From Breviolum minutum Mf 1.05b.01 (lineage: Eukaryota > Sar > Dinophyceae > Suessiales > Symbiodiniaceae): 64,000 nucleotides of DNA. Shown here piece after piece: positions 43,405 through 54,656 of the stretch (the first letter of the stretch is position 1; each line of letters starts with the position of its first letter). The DNA lies in contig DF239900.1 in NCBI GenBank assembly GCA_000507305.1, forward strand, positions 1 to 64,000. The letters are read 5' to 3'. The notes below the pieces were generated by a model. That model did not search any database, had not been told where the DNA came from, and saw only the letters and a list, made by a program, of their open reading frames with translations. The position numbers and the translations under genes were made by a program.

Positions 43405-44058
43405 TACCAAAATTAGTCTTCAAGGAAGGCTTACGTCTTGTTTATGGCATGCGCTCCCCCATCCAGAAGCGAGCGTCTTGGTAGCGCGAGCAAGGGCTTG
43501 TTTTGTTTCGGGTAAAGGGAATGTGAATATTGGAAGCTAATGATTTTTAATTTTCAAAAGTTTTTCCAGGTGGAAAGAAAGAAAGCTGATCTAAGAATCT
43601 AAGGATATTCATCAGAAAGTTGGAGGCTCATATCATGAAACAACAATTTGTATATTGTGAAAGTGGAGTCATGGCAACACATACTAAACAAAATAGTGAA
43701 TGAAAAAGATCTCTCATTAGAATTCAGTTTGTTCAACTCATATCACTGATTAGCCACCCCACGTTGAAGCTACGGTGGTTGTCTTGGTCCCTTGTTAGGA
43801 AGGTGCTTGGGAAGATCATGTTTCTTTTTTGTTCCGCCAGGTCTTTTGGTAGGGCTTCATTCTTGCTGAAGCGTACTATATCGCCCAAGCTTTAAACAAT
43901 GGGGTGGGAGAGCAATGCTTTCCTTCTCTTGTCCAAAAGCAAAAGGATGCAAATATTTGGACAATGTTTTATTTGTGGAGTGTATGTTCGATCGGATATA
44001 TACACATGTCGATATTACTATGTATTATTTGTAGTATCATATTTCTACGTATATTCAT

Positions 44059-44260
44059 ACATCTAATAATATCTGTATAATGTATATATATAACTTATAT
44101 TTGTATATGTATCACATATATATATAACATACATACATAATTACATCATATATATATATAACATATATATATATATATACAACATATATATTTATATTTA
44201 TTCAACATATACATTATTTAGCATACACATATAACATATATATATATACACATATTACAT
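44059..44260. repeat. TA-rich low-complexity block
   Basis: Repeated TATATATAACATA words. No gene. Confidence 0.85.
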
Positions 44261-44332
44261 TCACTACAACGTACTTGTGGATTTATCATCTTCACCCGGC
44301 GGGGATTTCCCAAATTTCCAACAAATTTGCAG

Positions 44333-44396
44333 GATGCGGTTCCTTTGATGCAAGCGCTTCTGGCTGAGAAGGAGCGCTGGAAATTTTCCAAGAACG
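44333..44396 (+). CDS. Candidate exon, function unknown
   Basis: ATTTGCAG before, GTGATT after. Reads DAVPLMQALLAEKERWKFSK: amphipathic helix, GC-rich third positions, in sharp contrast to the TA-rich block just upstream. Starts in phase 0 and ends with one spare base. Confidence 0.45.
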
Positions 44397-44527
44397 GTGA
44401 TTTGGACGCTTGGAGTTTTTTTTAAAATTTTGCCACGCGAGGCCAAGGCCCCATCGGTTGGTATTGGGTGAAGTTATGAGATAATCAGTGATTTAAGGTC
44501 AAAACAGTTCAGATGGTAATTTGATCT

Positions 44528-44611
44528 AAGGGATTCCCAACATACCCCTGGAGCATACCCCTGGAGCATACCCCAGGGGGGTTGGAGTATGTTCCCTGGG
44601 TATGTTGGACA
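44528..44611. repeat. Palindrome with tandem arm
   Basis: CCAACATACCCCTGGAG, then CATACCCCTGGAG again, then the inverse GGAGTATG..CCCTGGGTATGTTGG. Confidence 0.65.
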
Positions 44612-44775
44612 TTTCTTAGATTTGAAGTAGGGGAAATATCATAAGTTTAGGTCTTTTTTCCACACTACCTTGCTGGTGTCAATGTTCCCCCAAGATATTG
44701 TGATGAGTTTGGAAGAGTCTTTCCAGCTGACCTCGGTGGGAAGGATTCGTCGTGTGACGTCATATGTAAACCATA

Positions 44776-44868
44776 CCGTTGATGGGAGACACTTTGCATC
44801 AGTTGATAGCTAGTCTAAACCACTATCAACAGGGTCTTGTAGATGCCAGGTTGTCCATCAACCGAACA
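44776..44868. mobile_element. Family C element, diverged
   Basis: CCGTTGATGGGAGACACTTTG to AGGTTGTCCATCAACCG; GCATCAGTTGATAG inside. Confidence 0.6.
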
Positions 44869-45381
44869 CTTTGTCAGGGATCTTTCCATGCAGTTTGTTT
44901 AGAGGGAACACCAAAACTAGCATAGTCCCTAAAACTAGCACATAAATTTGGGTCGCTACAACCATAGTCTTGGACCCAGATGAAATTTTAATATTGCATT
45001 CATGTGAGCTCGAGAGTGCTAGCCGATTAAAAATAGGATCAGCAAGAATTACTAACACGTGAAGAATGAATTGCTCATATCACCATCCACTTGTTTCCAT
45101 CATGTTCAAATAGATTCATCCTCACATTTCATATGAATACACCAATCGCACACCGAAAAAAACCAACCAACCCAACTGACAACTCAGGATTTACATGACA
45201 TTCAATTTATGCTTTGTGAGCTGCAAAAGTTTTTACATCGTGGCCTTAGCATGCGGGACTATGCTGGGCCAGCTTGTGACATGGCTTTCAACGGATCGTT
45301 GAGCTGGAGCCCAGCTCCATGGGTTTGATTTGGTTTGGATCACAGCTGCTGAGGAGATGACCCAAACTTGACAGACGATAG

Positions 45382-45490
45382 ATATGGGTGTTTCCAAAAA
45401 TAGTGGTACCCCAAAATGGATGGTTTACAATGGAAATCCCTATTTAAAATGGATGATTTGGGGTACCCCTATTTTTGGAAACATCCATAT
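45382..45490. mobile_element. MITE-like element, family G
   Basis: ATATGGGTGTTTCCAAAAAT to TTTTTGGAAACATCCATAT. Complete; a family A element starts 4 bases later. Confidence 0.9.
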
Positions 45491-45493
45491 ATA

Positions 45494-45609
45494 CTGGTTG
45501 GTGGTTTCAAATTATGTTTTTTAATGTTCACCCCGAAACCTTGGGGAAGATGAACCCATTTTGACGAGCATAATATTTTTCAAACGGGTTGGTTGAAACC
45601 ACCAATCAG
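45494..45609. mobile_element. MITE-like element, family A
   Basis: CTGGTTGGTGGTTTCAAATT to TTGAAACCACCAATCAG, GACGAGCATAATATTTTTC core. Confidence 0.9.
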
Positions 45610-46112
45610 TTATATGTCTCAACTTGATGCAGAACAAAAAACAATATCACCTTGTGAATTTGTAGAATAGATGATTCAGCTTGGTGCTTGGAAACATGTT
45701 CCTGAATGGCTATGTTTTTGGCACCATATTTCCAAATAACAAAAAGTCAATTTATTGCTGTACTTCACAGTAAATCAAGAGCCAGAGGTGGGGTGGGGGG
45801 GAAACTTCACGCACTGGATGATGAGTACAGAAAAGTTCTTGGACATACATGGGCATACCCTATTTCTTCAGAACCTTAGAGAAGCCAAAAAGATATATTA
45901 GATAGCACCTTTTCAATATCATCTACTGAAAGTGCTTGACAAAAACCCATAGACCAAAGATGACCTGAGTATATAATAGTGCATAATTATACATATTTGA
46001 TATATATAAAATAGAAACTAACTTTGGCAGAAACTCCTACTTTTCCAAAGCCTCCAGACTACAAAGTACCAATTCTTCACTGAAAAACATGCATGAGTTG
46101 GGTGTTGTACAG

Positions 46113-46239
46113 CAATGGTGGGAAAACGCGGGGGGCCAAACGTACACGCCACAAGTTGCCACAAGCACAGCGTCCAGGTGTCATTGGTTTACCATTGAAT
46201 CGGGACTTCATCCGACACCGTCTCGCTGCTTGGTTCGAC
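46113..46239 (+). CDS. Candidate exon, function unknown
   Basis: TGTTGTACAG before, GTATTT after. Reads NGGKTRGAKRTRHKLPQAQR then GVIGLPLNRDFIRHRL and AAWFD. Basic first half, strong codon character, one spare base at the start and phase 0 at the end. Another open frame (ELGVVQQWWENAGG) exists. No domain recognised. Confidence 0.45.
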
Positions 46240-47099
46240 GTATTTTTCCTATCGAAAAAAACTCCTTGGTTTTTTGTTGACCTTGCCCACAAAACAAAAA
46301 CACTGGCATAAATACACTTCTTTTTGTTGGGAAATACTTAAGGGAATGACACTGCCATTTTTGTTTGATCGATGGTATCTTTTCAGACCGTTTGGACAAG
46401 TGACAATCCTTTTAAAGCCTGCAGGGCTTTTTTGAGTGGGTGGTGCTGTAGCTGGTTTGGTTCTTTTCGGCAAATATGTCATACAAGGTTCCTGATGTGA
46501 CTTTTTTCGGTTGATGTCACTTTTCCCTTTTGGCGCCGTAGCATTGTTAACCCTGGCGCTCGTAACAAAAGTGAGTCATCATGTGTACGTTTTGTTTGCC
46601 TTTTTTTTGGTTTATGTTGTCGTATGTTGTCGTATTAGTTCTTACACATGCGATAGCACAAATTACGTCCTCATACATTTGCACATTGTCTACACAGATT
46701 TTTTTTTTTGAAAGGCATCACCTATCAACCAAAACATGCTATTACACTGTCTACACGGATTTTTTGAGAGGTATCACCTTCAAACATGGCGGATGTCCCA
46801 GAAAACACAGCAGATGTGTGGAGTCTTCATAGGCCTAGCAGTTTTTGAGTCGAAATCCAGCTGCTGCACAGAAACCACATGCATACCCTGGAAGTCAAAG
46901 ACTATGAAAATTCCTTTGAAGAAAATCATAGTCCCTGGTGATTTATTTTTTGTTATTGGTATTTTCCATCAAAAATTTGAATAGGACCTTACCAACGGAC
47001 CTTACCTTCGTAAGTTGCGATCGAGCTATTATTAGATTTCTTGGGGGTCCTGTTGGAGATTTCTTGGATATATCTGCCAGGGGTATATACATATACATA
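46240..47099. other. No recognisable gene
   Basis: Two related words, TCTACACAGATTTTTT and TCTACACGGATTTTTTGAG, recur near 46690 and 46750, with GGCATCACCTATCAACCAAA against GGTATCACCTTCAAAC: a short local duplication of about 60 bases. Confidence 0.45.
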
Positions 47100-47199
47100 T
47101 ACACTCCTGAAACCACCTGAAAATGGATGGTTGGAAGACGATCCTTTCCTTTTGGGATAGTCTATTTTCAGGTGCGAACTGTTAGTTTCAGGGAGGATA
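47100..47199. mobile_element. MITE-like element, family B
   Basis: TACACTCCTGAAACCACCTG, with part of the left end deleted, to CTGTTAGTTTCAGGGAGGATA; ATGGATGGTTGGAAGACGAT and CCTTTTGGGA inside. Confidence 0.85.
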
Positions 47200-47251
47200 T
47201 ATATTATGTATATATCGAACCTGTCAATGAGACCCTTTGGATTTTCTCCAG

Positions 47252-47323
47252 GAAGATGCCATTGCCTTGGATCTCATCGGGACAAAAACGGATGAATGCA
47301 CGTGCCTTGGCCTGGAACAATAA
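47252..47323 (+). CDS. Candidate terminal exon, function unknown
   Basis: After TTTTCTCCAG, reads EDAIALDLIGTKTDECTCLG then LEQ and TAA at 47321. A second frame over the same bases (MNARALAWNNKQKN) is also open. Confidence 0.25.
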   Translation, partial: EDAIALDLIGTKTDECTCLGLEQ

Positions 47324-47360
47324 ACAAAAAAACATGAGGAGATGGGGAACTGGGAGCCCT

Positions 47361-47440
47361 AGTTGGAGGATCATCCCTACTTAGGTGACTTCCTAACCAT
47401 GGTTGCTAAGTACTTACTACATGAGATGATCCCCCAAGTA
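47361..47440. mobile_element. MITE-like element, family H, short
   Basis: AGTTGGAGGATCATCCCTAC to GAGATGATCCCCCAAGTA. Confidence 0.7.
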
Positions 47441-47525
47441 CACCCCTGAAGTTCAACATAGAACCTAAAAATTGCCCATGGTATCCCTTTGCCACCATTT
47501 TTCAGGGGCGAGCTGTTAGTTCCGT
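47439..47525. mobile_element. Family B element
   Basis: TACACCCCTGAAGTTCAACA to GCGAGCTGTTAGTTCCGTA; abuts the family H element directly. Confidence 0.7.
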
Positions 47526-47769
47526 ATTCTCTGTATACTCCAGGATCGTTATATATGTGGATTTATACTTAGAAATTGGTGTGTATATATATTTATATAT
47601 ACATATATTTGTATGTGTTTAATATAAAGAAATATTATGATTATGTTTGTTGCGCTTGCTCTCAGGGTAAAAAGTCCTTTGAAATTTGTTGATGCCATGA
47701 TGACACAACATGACCACTAACGTCAATGCGTGACCTCTTTGAACTTTGAGTTGGAAAGACTATATCTAC

Positions 47770-47885
47770 TACCCCTGAAGCTAACAGACATGGAACCTGA
47801 AAATCATCAGTCTGGAAACTGATAGCATCATTTTTGAAACCTTCATTTTTTTTGGTTCCAGGTCAGTTTTTTGAGGTTTAAGTGT
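47770..47885. mobile_element. Family B element, right end decayed
   Basis: TACCCCTGAAGCTAACAGAC, ATGGAACCTGAAAAT, then GGTTCCAGGTCAG; the terminal TTAGTTTCAGGG is missing. Confidence 0.55.
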
Positions 47886-48009
47886 TTATGTATTCTATTT
47901 GATTACTTCTTTTATTGGATATAGATTGATATTGATGACAAGCTCAGGGACTTGGATACGAGAGATGAAGGAAGTTGCTAGGTGATTGTTGTTTTTTTTC
48001 TTCCCCAGT

Positions 48010-48078
48010 TACCCATTTATAAGTTTATTTATAAGGCCATTTATATGGGCCAGATAAACTCCACTTATAGCGAGGGAT
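48010..48078. mobile_element. Family D remnant
   Basis: ACCCATTTATAAG, AAGGCCATTTATATGGGCC and AACTCCACTTATAGCGAGGG. Confidence 0.4.
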
Positions 48079-48200
48079 ACATTTGGGATGCTCGGGAGCA
48101 ACCCTTGATTCTATTCGCCCCCGATATTTTTTTTGGCCAGTTTGGGATCCTGGAATAAAGCTTTCACAAAAGGTACTGGTATGGAAGCACTCCAAAGTAT

Positions 48201-48307
48201 GCACCCCGGCAAACTAACATGACAATGAAAGAAACAACAATTTGAAGATGTATCTCCTATTAACACATGGTGATTTTTCCAGTGCCATGTTAGTTTTCGA
48301 GGGTGTA
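48201..48307. mobile_element. MITE-like element, subfamily B2, intact
   Basis: GCACCCCGGCAAACTAACATG to GTGCCATGTTAGTTTTCGAGG; core GAAGATGTATCTCCTATTAA serves as the reference for the insertion sites at 16827 and 51533. Confidence 0.85.
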
Positions 48308-49167
48308 CATATTGGTGCTTCCTCTTATATGATAGGTGTTTTGACCACCATATGTCATATGTAGAGTTTTAAGTACCCAGAAAAGGGTTTGGTAAGGCTT
48401 CTGTCACACTAAGCCAGTTATCCTAGTAATGAATGACTTGGAACTTGGAACCCCATATTGACTATTGTTCTTGGGCTACCACCAACACAACTACCGCCAC
48501 CAACCCAGGAAAATTGCTTTCCAGCTGGCGGAATGGTTGGGTTTTCGATTGTCTTTGCCTCGAGATGATTGCATTCGCAGTACCTTGGAGTTTGGAAAAT
48601 GATGGACATTGAATTGCAGATATTTTTTTGGACTTCAATAATTCCCCCCCACTATTTGTTGTTCATATGGCTTTTGAAAGTTTTGCTTGTTCTTGGACAT
48701 TCAAAAAATGGTAGCGCCAATAACACGAGAGTGATTGGATTTTTGTCCGTTTTGCGTGTTTTTCTTGTTTTTTTGCCAGTTCTTGCTTTGACGTTTCGAA
48801 AAAACAAGTGTTTCTTAACCAACCTTTGCTTAGAAGCATCATCTATTTGCTCTGGATAGGAGCCACCCCAGCTGTGAAAGGTGATTATCACTGGCATCAG
48901 AGAAGGGCCGCAAGGGGTGTACAATCACCTCCTAATTTATAGGTTCCATGGTTCAACCATTCTCAGTTTCGGGTCTCGCCAGGATCCCTAGTCCATTCCA
49001 TTCCCATCAGCCCTGAGGATCATCCCACCTAGTTGTAAGTAGTTATGAATCATGCTTAAGTCCCCTAGGGATCGGGTTGTGGGACCCCCTTCCAAATGGC
49101 CGAAATTTATGGCTTAGAAATGGTGATCGGTATCCACTTACATCCACTGGGATCAAACATCCTCCAG

Positions 49168-49286
49168 TCGTGGTTGCTATGTGCCAAGGTGGTGATTATG
49201 TGATCTTGAGGAAGGTCAAGGAACCTATATGTACCCTGCTTTTGCATGAGGAAGGTTTGCTTGGGATTAGAAACTTCAATGTTTGA
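49168..49286 (+). CDS. Candidate terminal exon, function unknown
   Basis: After CATCCTCCAG; reads VVAMCQGGDYVILRKVKEP.. and ends EGLLGIRNFNV with TGA at 49284. Alternating hydrophobic and charged residues suggest a folded strand-rich segment. Only one frame is open throughout. No domain recognised. Confidence 0.4.
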
Positions 49287-49395
49287 AGAAGTCCAAGAAG
49301 TTTGAAGATGCACAGAGTTTAGAAGGATATTGAATGATTCTGAATGATCCCACGCTAATATTAGGTAGATTCACCATGTTGTTGTTAGTTGGTTG

Positions 49396-49495
49396 ATGTG
49401 GATGTTTCCGAAAATAGGGGTACTCCCAAATCATCGGGATTTCCATTATAAACCATCCATTTTGGGGTACCTCTATTTTTTGGAAACCCCCATGT
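49396..49495. mobile_element. MITE-like element, family G
   Basis: ATGTGGATGTTTCCGAAAAT to TTTGGAAACCCCCATGTG; left inner arm partly deleted (TCATCGGGATTTCC). Confidence 0.85.
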
Positions 49496-49687
49496 GTTGA
49501 TACTTTTTCAAGGGGCTTTGAATTCACTGAAACGTCATCAATTAGAGATCGATCCCTGATTCTTATAGGCAACGGTTGTGATCAAGGATGGGGCCGTTTC
49601 GCGAAGGTTGACTTGACTAGAGAACCGCTTTCCCGAACCTTTAAGAAGGTAGATAAAAAGGATGATTCATCCTCCCAAAACGAGTTT

Positions 49688-49796
49688 TACACCCCAGAAA
49701 TTTAACATAGACCCTAAAAATAGGCAATCCCAAAAGGAAACTCATCTTCCAACCATCATTTTTCAGGGGCTAAAATGTTAAATTTGGGGGGGTGTA
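49688..49796. mobile_element. MITE-like element, family B
   Basis: TACACCCCAGAAATTTAACA to TGTTAAATTTGGGGGGGTGTA; CAATCCCAAAAGGAAACTC core, opposite orientation to 3679. Confidence 0.8.
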
Positions 49797-50134
49797 TTTC
49801 ATGTTTATTTCATGGGAACTTGGAGAACTACAGTTGAAATCGTGAAAAAATCCTGTGAGATTCCGTTTTTTAAAAATCCCATTTTTTTGCGAGATTTTAG
49901 ATCAGAATCACCTTTAATAATCTGCAGCTTAAGCTCAGGTATGTTAGAGCTCCAAGATGATGGTGTGTTGGGTCCTGCAAAGGAACATCCCACAGCCTTC
50001 CGGGTGGAATTACCGCAGTATTCCCAACAACTGCGTCTCTTGGATGGGGGGGTTTTCAGGTAGGGTGAAGGGATGGATGTGAAGGGGGAGAAATTCAAGT
50101 TGGTTTCCTAGAGAATTGGAGTGGAAATAAAGTT

Positions 50135-50242
50135 CTGGGTTGTGGCAACTCACATATTTTTGTTTATGTTCACCCCGAGAATTGGGGAAATGATCCAATT
50201 TTGACGAGCATATTTTTCAAAGGGGTTGAAACCACCAACCAG
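50135..50242. mobile_element. MITE-like element, family A, left arm decayed
   Basis: CTGGGTTGTGGCAACTC to TTGAAACCACCAACCAG; CACCCCGAGAATTGGGGAAA core. Confidence 0.75.
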
Positions 50243-50612
50243 AGTTTATAGAGTTGGAAGCTAGGAAAATGACAGCTTTTTGTTTTTGACATTTGACTCC
50301 CGCACAGCAGGTTTCTGAGGTGGTACTTGTGCGTATCTTTTTAGAGAGTTTTTGTTCATCCCAACTCTAGGTCATTTGAGCGATTCTGACATTCATATGT
50401 GCATCTGTATATGCGTAGAACATATGCATAATATGATCATATACTGTACACATCAATGTGAAACACCATGTATAATATTTTACAATATGTATACACCTTT
50501 ATACATGATACACATCAACAAGTATTACCATCGTTTCGGCTTTGGTTGTTTCTCCAAGCATTTTCTTCAGTTTTCAAACGCTGAACGAAACATTTCGCCG
50601 AGTCATCCACAG

Positions 50613-50893
50613 GTTCCAATGATCATGCCTTCCTTCGTGCGCCGAATGGTGCCCATTTGGGGCCCGTGTCCCAAGCTGCACGGCAACCACGCAGCGGCAG
50701 CGCTGAAAGCCACGCCGAATGGTTCAGTGCCCAAGTGGAGTCTCAACGCTTCGCAGAGGCACGAGAACTTGTGGCCACTTGGCAACCGCAACAAATACAG
50801 GGGGGAACATCGGCAAAACAGACTGATGAATTTGGGAAAGCATTGAGATTTTATACACATACAAATCTTACTCATCCTGAAATTGATTCTTGA
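50613..50893 (+). CDS. Terminal exon, function unknown
   Basis: 281 nt after GTCATCCACAG, the longest supported exon here, with stop TGA at 50891. Starts SNDHAFLRAPNGAHLG, contains HAEWFSAQVESQRFAEAREL and ends LTHPEIDS; about 92 residues. Ala/Glu/Gln-rich helical middle and GC well above the flanks. A second frame (VPMIMPSFVRRMVPIWG..) is open but has worse composition. No family recognised. Confidence 0.5.
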
Positions 50894-51309
50894 CAATCAT
50901 TTTTTGCTTGGATGTTTTTTTGGACATATGTTTTTTTGTTGATGGGTTTGAGTTTGAGGTGTTCCTTTAAAAACAGATTAAGTTATTAGGTGTTCCTTTT
51001 GCAACTGAACGGGCCAATCTCAGGGTTTTTTTTTAAAAACATATTGACCGCGCCAAGGTTCGGAAGGTGGGCGATCCAGGAGTCAGGGGGGAGTTTTTGT
51101 GGTGAAAATGCCCCGGTTTTCCCATAGGATGCGCAATGGGTTGTAGATTTTACCTGCTTGAAAACCAACATTGCTAGATGGAAAATCATCATTTTGATAG
51201 GGGATATATACATTTTCAAAATGGTTTGGTTTTTTCCTGGATGTACCTATTTACCAGACCATACATATCAACTAAGTCATGGTGTTATTGATTGTACCTT
51301 GATCCTTAT

Positions 51310-51403
51310 CTAAGTTGTGGTTTCAAGCATTCGTTTTAAACCATACTTGCAAAACTGATCCAAATTTACTACATGTTTTAACTGGGTCGAAACCACCAAC
51401 TAG
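51310..51403. mobile_element. MITE-like element, family A
   Basis: CTAAGTTGTGGTTTCAAG to GTCGAAACCACCAACTAG; CACCCC core lost. Confidence 0.8.
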
Positions 51404-51476
51404 ATGATATGTATATATTTACATATCGTCCTTATTAGACTAAGAGGTCAATAGACTAAGGTTTTTAGTCCTGTAG

Positions 51477-51680
51477 TACCCCACCAATGGCTGGCTGGAA
51501 AATGGACCCAAACTTGAAGATGTATTCCCTATCCCATACCACCCATGTCAATGTATGTTATATTTACCTACATTTGGTTGATGTTTATGATAAATGTAGG
51601 TAAATATACCATACATTGATATTGATGCTATGGGTTATTGAACATGGGCATTTTTTCCATTGCCATGTTGTTTGAACCCT
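51477..51680. mobile_element. B2 element split by a family F element
   Basis: Left part has GGAAAATGG and CTTGAAGATGTATTCCCTA; right part TTTTTTCCATTGCCATGTTG. Outer ends are decayed. Confidence 0.6.
51533..51634. mobile_element. MITE-like element, family F, inserted in B2
   Basis: CCCATACCACCCATG to TTGATGCTATGGG; the TATTTACCTACATTTGG and AAATGTAGGTAAATATACC arms are perfect. Confidence 0.85.
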
Positions 51681-51944
51681 TTCAAGTGAAGGCCTAGCAG
51701 CCGATCCCAAACCGCCATCTTGGCCGTAGAAAGTTAGTTTGGTTTCAAGGAAGACACTGGGCAATCATTAACTCGGGTGCTGTTTAACAGCTCAACTGAC
51801 ATCCTTCAAGTAGTTTCAGAAACTACTCAAAAGGGGGACATGTCACCCTCTGCAAATATCTATCTTGATATAAGTCACAAAGAACAAAACAGTTACTTCA
51901 GGCCGTCTGTGAAGAAACAATGGATGTGAGACTGGCCCAGCATC

Positions 51945-52062
51945 CTGTTGCTGGTTCAGAAATCCCAAACAACGACCTGGAATGTATAAAGATTCTGTAA
52001 ATAATGGGAATTCAACTACCAACCTCAACTGGTGATTTTCGGATTTCTGAAACCATCAACAG
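51945..52062. mobile_element. MITE-like element, family C
   Basis: CTGTTGCTGGTTCAGAAATCC to GGATTTCTGAAACCATCAACAG; reverse orientation of the variant at 58136. Confidence 0.8.
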
Positions 52063-52548
52063 TCCAACCCCAGCCCCCAACAGACACGTCGTGGATTTGA
52101 TGGAGCTCCACGACAGGAGGAACTCAAGGTGAACCTCTTCGTTTGGGAGACTCTGTGCTCTTGTGCCTTGGGCTGCTGTTAAAATGTCCAGTGGAAATTC
52201 CAGGAATATTGTTATCAGTTTTTCATTTATTTTTGAAAACCATCATACACAAATCATCAGAAATCCTACAAAAATGATAAACAAAAAGTGATGATTTGTG
52301 TGTGTTTGTGTATATATTTGCCATGTTTGTTTGCTTTTTAGTCGCGGTGGTTAGTTTCACATCTATCTACTTTGGGGTCACTTCTTGGAACTTTTTCTCT
52401 CAGGTATTCAGAGGCTCAGACCAAAGACGAGACGAGTAGAAGAAAAGCTCTGCAGGTCCACGTGGGGCTGGAAAGGTCGGCCGGTCGGAGTCAACGGAGT
52501 CAACTTCGGAACAGCCGGGAACAGCAGCATCACATGATGTGATACCAA

Positions 52549-52680
52549 GTTGATGGTTCAGTAATGTTCAGTAATCCCAAAGCCAACCACCGTTTGGATG
52601 GTGCAAAACACCTTGTAAAGAATGTTTTTTTTTAATCTACCAACCTCAAAAAGGTGAATTTCGGGATTTACCATCAACAG
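52549..52680. mobile_element. MITE-like element, family C
   Basis: GTTGATGGTTCAGTAATGTTC, with a duplicated TTCAGTAAT, to CGGGATTTACCATCAACAG. Confidence 0.7.
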
Positions 52681-52766
52681 TGCAAAACCCCCAGGAACCT
52701 CAACTGGATGGGAAATTTGCCTTGTGATCTCCTGACCCCCCTTGAAGGGTGCCTAGCCTAAAACAG

Positions 52767-52962
52767 GTACGTATGGAACCGGAGATGTTGGTCAATGAGT
52801 TGGAACATGAGTTGAAAGAAGTGGTGACTTGTTGTCCAAAAAAACCCACGAAACGGTCGAAACAACGTGTCGGTGGAGGAATTTTTTCGGGTGAAAGTCG
52901 ATTAGTAAAGATGGGATTGGATGGATTTGGACTGGATGAATGTGGTGAAAGTTGATTTAATT
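52767..52962 (+). CDS. Candidate exon or ORF remnant
   Basis: After CTAAAACAG; reads VRMEPEMLVNELEHELKEVV then a basic CCPKKPTKRSKQR and ends LDECGES with TGA. Helical, charged first part. No domain recognised. Confidence 0.3.
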
Positions 52963-53013
52963 ATGGAGCTTATCGAGTCGATGAGGTTTTTAGTTTCTGC
53001 ATGATAAGCATGT

Positions 53014-53026
53014 TGTTGTTGTGGTT

Positions 53027-53070
<44 letters not shown>

Positions 53071-53112
53071 TGTTGTTGTTGTTGTTGTTGTTGTTGTCGT
53101 TGTTGTTGTTGT
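53014..53112. repeat. Compound GTT/GTA/GTT microsatellite
   Basis: GTTGTTGTGGTTGTGGTG, then about ten GTA, then about fifteen GTT with one GTC. Poly-Val, poly-Thr and poly-Gln/Leu frames arise from it. Confidence 0.9.
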
Positions 53113-53573
53113 CTTGCCTCCTTCGGATTCACAACAAAAGGTCAATCTGGTCCTGTCCAGCGACTTTTTGACCGTCACTCGGTCCGTGTCAAGGAAAACA
53201 ACGGAGAAAAACTACGAGGAACATGACGTGTTGTCTTACCTGCTGAACAGTTGGAGCTTTAAAATCTATTCGGGGATGGAAATTCCTACTGACTATGGAA
53301 CTGGTATGTAGATTCCCAGTTGAAGTTGGTGTTCTTTCGGTGTGAACTCATTGGGGTTCAAGTTGTTTTGCACTTTCTCATTGATTCATCGGGACCCCGG
53401 GAGACTGTTGGAAAACCTCATTGCTGAAGCCCTTCAACGATTTAGTGCTTGGAGTTTTTTTCAGATGCTGCATTACGAAGTTTGGGGACCTGCAAAGTTA
53501 TGAGTTTTTGTCATCCACTAGGGAGCCTATAGTGACAACAATCTCAACGTCCTTCACTGATTGGACTGGAACA

Positions 53574-53678
53574 TACCCTCCCCAAGTTTAACATGGAACC
53601 TAATCATGATGGTGTCCAAAAGGAATCTCCTTTTCCAGGGTGCCATTTTCAGGTTCCATGTTGAACTCTGGGAGGGTA
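53574..53678. mobile_element. MITE-like element, family B
   Basis: TACCCTCCCCAAGTTTAACA to GTTGAACTCTGGGAGGGTA; TCCAAAAGGAATCTCC core. Confidence 0.8.
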
Positions 53679-54535
53679 ACCTTTTTTTCATTGCATCTTT
53701 GATATCTTTGCCTTCCCAAAACTGCCAGTACCAGTTACTAGTAACAGCAATGCCCCATAGTATTTTCAGCAAAACATGTGATGGCTTTCGGGGGTTAGCA
53801 GCTTTTTAACATCTGCTTAATAATGTGGATCATTTCTTATGTTGCACTGCGGTTGTGTTTGGAACAGTGTCAAGTTGATCTTTTGAGTACCTGTTCACAT
53901 AGTGAAACGGCTTTGTTTGCTTGGGGTATTTGTAGTCCCAGTTTTTTTAAGTTTGCTTTGCAGTTATCTGAGTGTCAACCATACGTCTTGGAAACTCCCG
54001 ATCTGTGAAATCGTAGAGTCCCGCTGGAGAAGGTGTTCAAGCACATTTCACCCAAAAAATATCAGGGAGATATATGCCAAAACAGAGATTGTAAGATATT
54101 GAATTTTGTAATGGAATTCCCAAGTCAAAACTAGTTTCACACGGAGTATAATTACTAAACCGCTGTATTTCCTCTGTTTTTTTGGTAACCTGTTTTGTGT
54201 TGTTGGACATGTTTCTAACATTTTCTAACCTTTGAATGAGATTTCTGAAATGTCAAAAATCAGTAAGAGCAGACGAAGGCCGGTGCTGAGAAGTTTCCTG
54301 ACATGTCTTTGGTGATTTTGTTTCTCTTGCGTTTGAAAAGTGATGCCGTGGTATTGGGTATGACTAATTGAGTTTATATCAGTCACTGAATCTAACATAC
54401 CTGAAATTGGGCACATGCATTTTGAAAAGTGTTTGGTTCGAAAAGAGACAGTTTTGTATCTTTTGTGTCTGTGTTTTTTTTCCTAGGAGGTGCGAGCTGT
54501 TGGTTTCAGGGTATGGTATGTATATAAAACATTCC

Positions 54536-54628
54536 CCCATAGGATCCATGTTTGGTATATTTACCTACATTTACCATGACAAATCAACTGAGTGTAGGTA
54601 AATAATGCCAGTCCCATGAATCCAGTGG
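54536..54628. mobile_element. MITE-like element, family F
   Basis: CCCATAGGATCCATGTTTGG to GTCCCATGAATCCAGTGG. A decayed family B right end (GGTGCGAGCTGTTGGTTTCA) precedes it at 54489-54508. Confidence 0.8.
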
Positions 54629-54656
54629 TCTCATATTCATTTCAACCAATGTTTTC

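Noticed and set aside
50352..50846. 164-codon + strand ORF, the longest in the window
   Set aside because: Its first half is AT-rich intron-like sequence and its second half overlaps the terminal exon at 50613 in a worse frame.
53021..53311. Poly-Val, poly-Thr and poly-Ile proteins (also at 24650 and 55396)
   Set aside because: Direct translation of GTT/GTA/ATC microsatellites.
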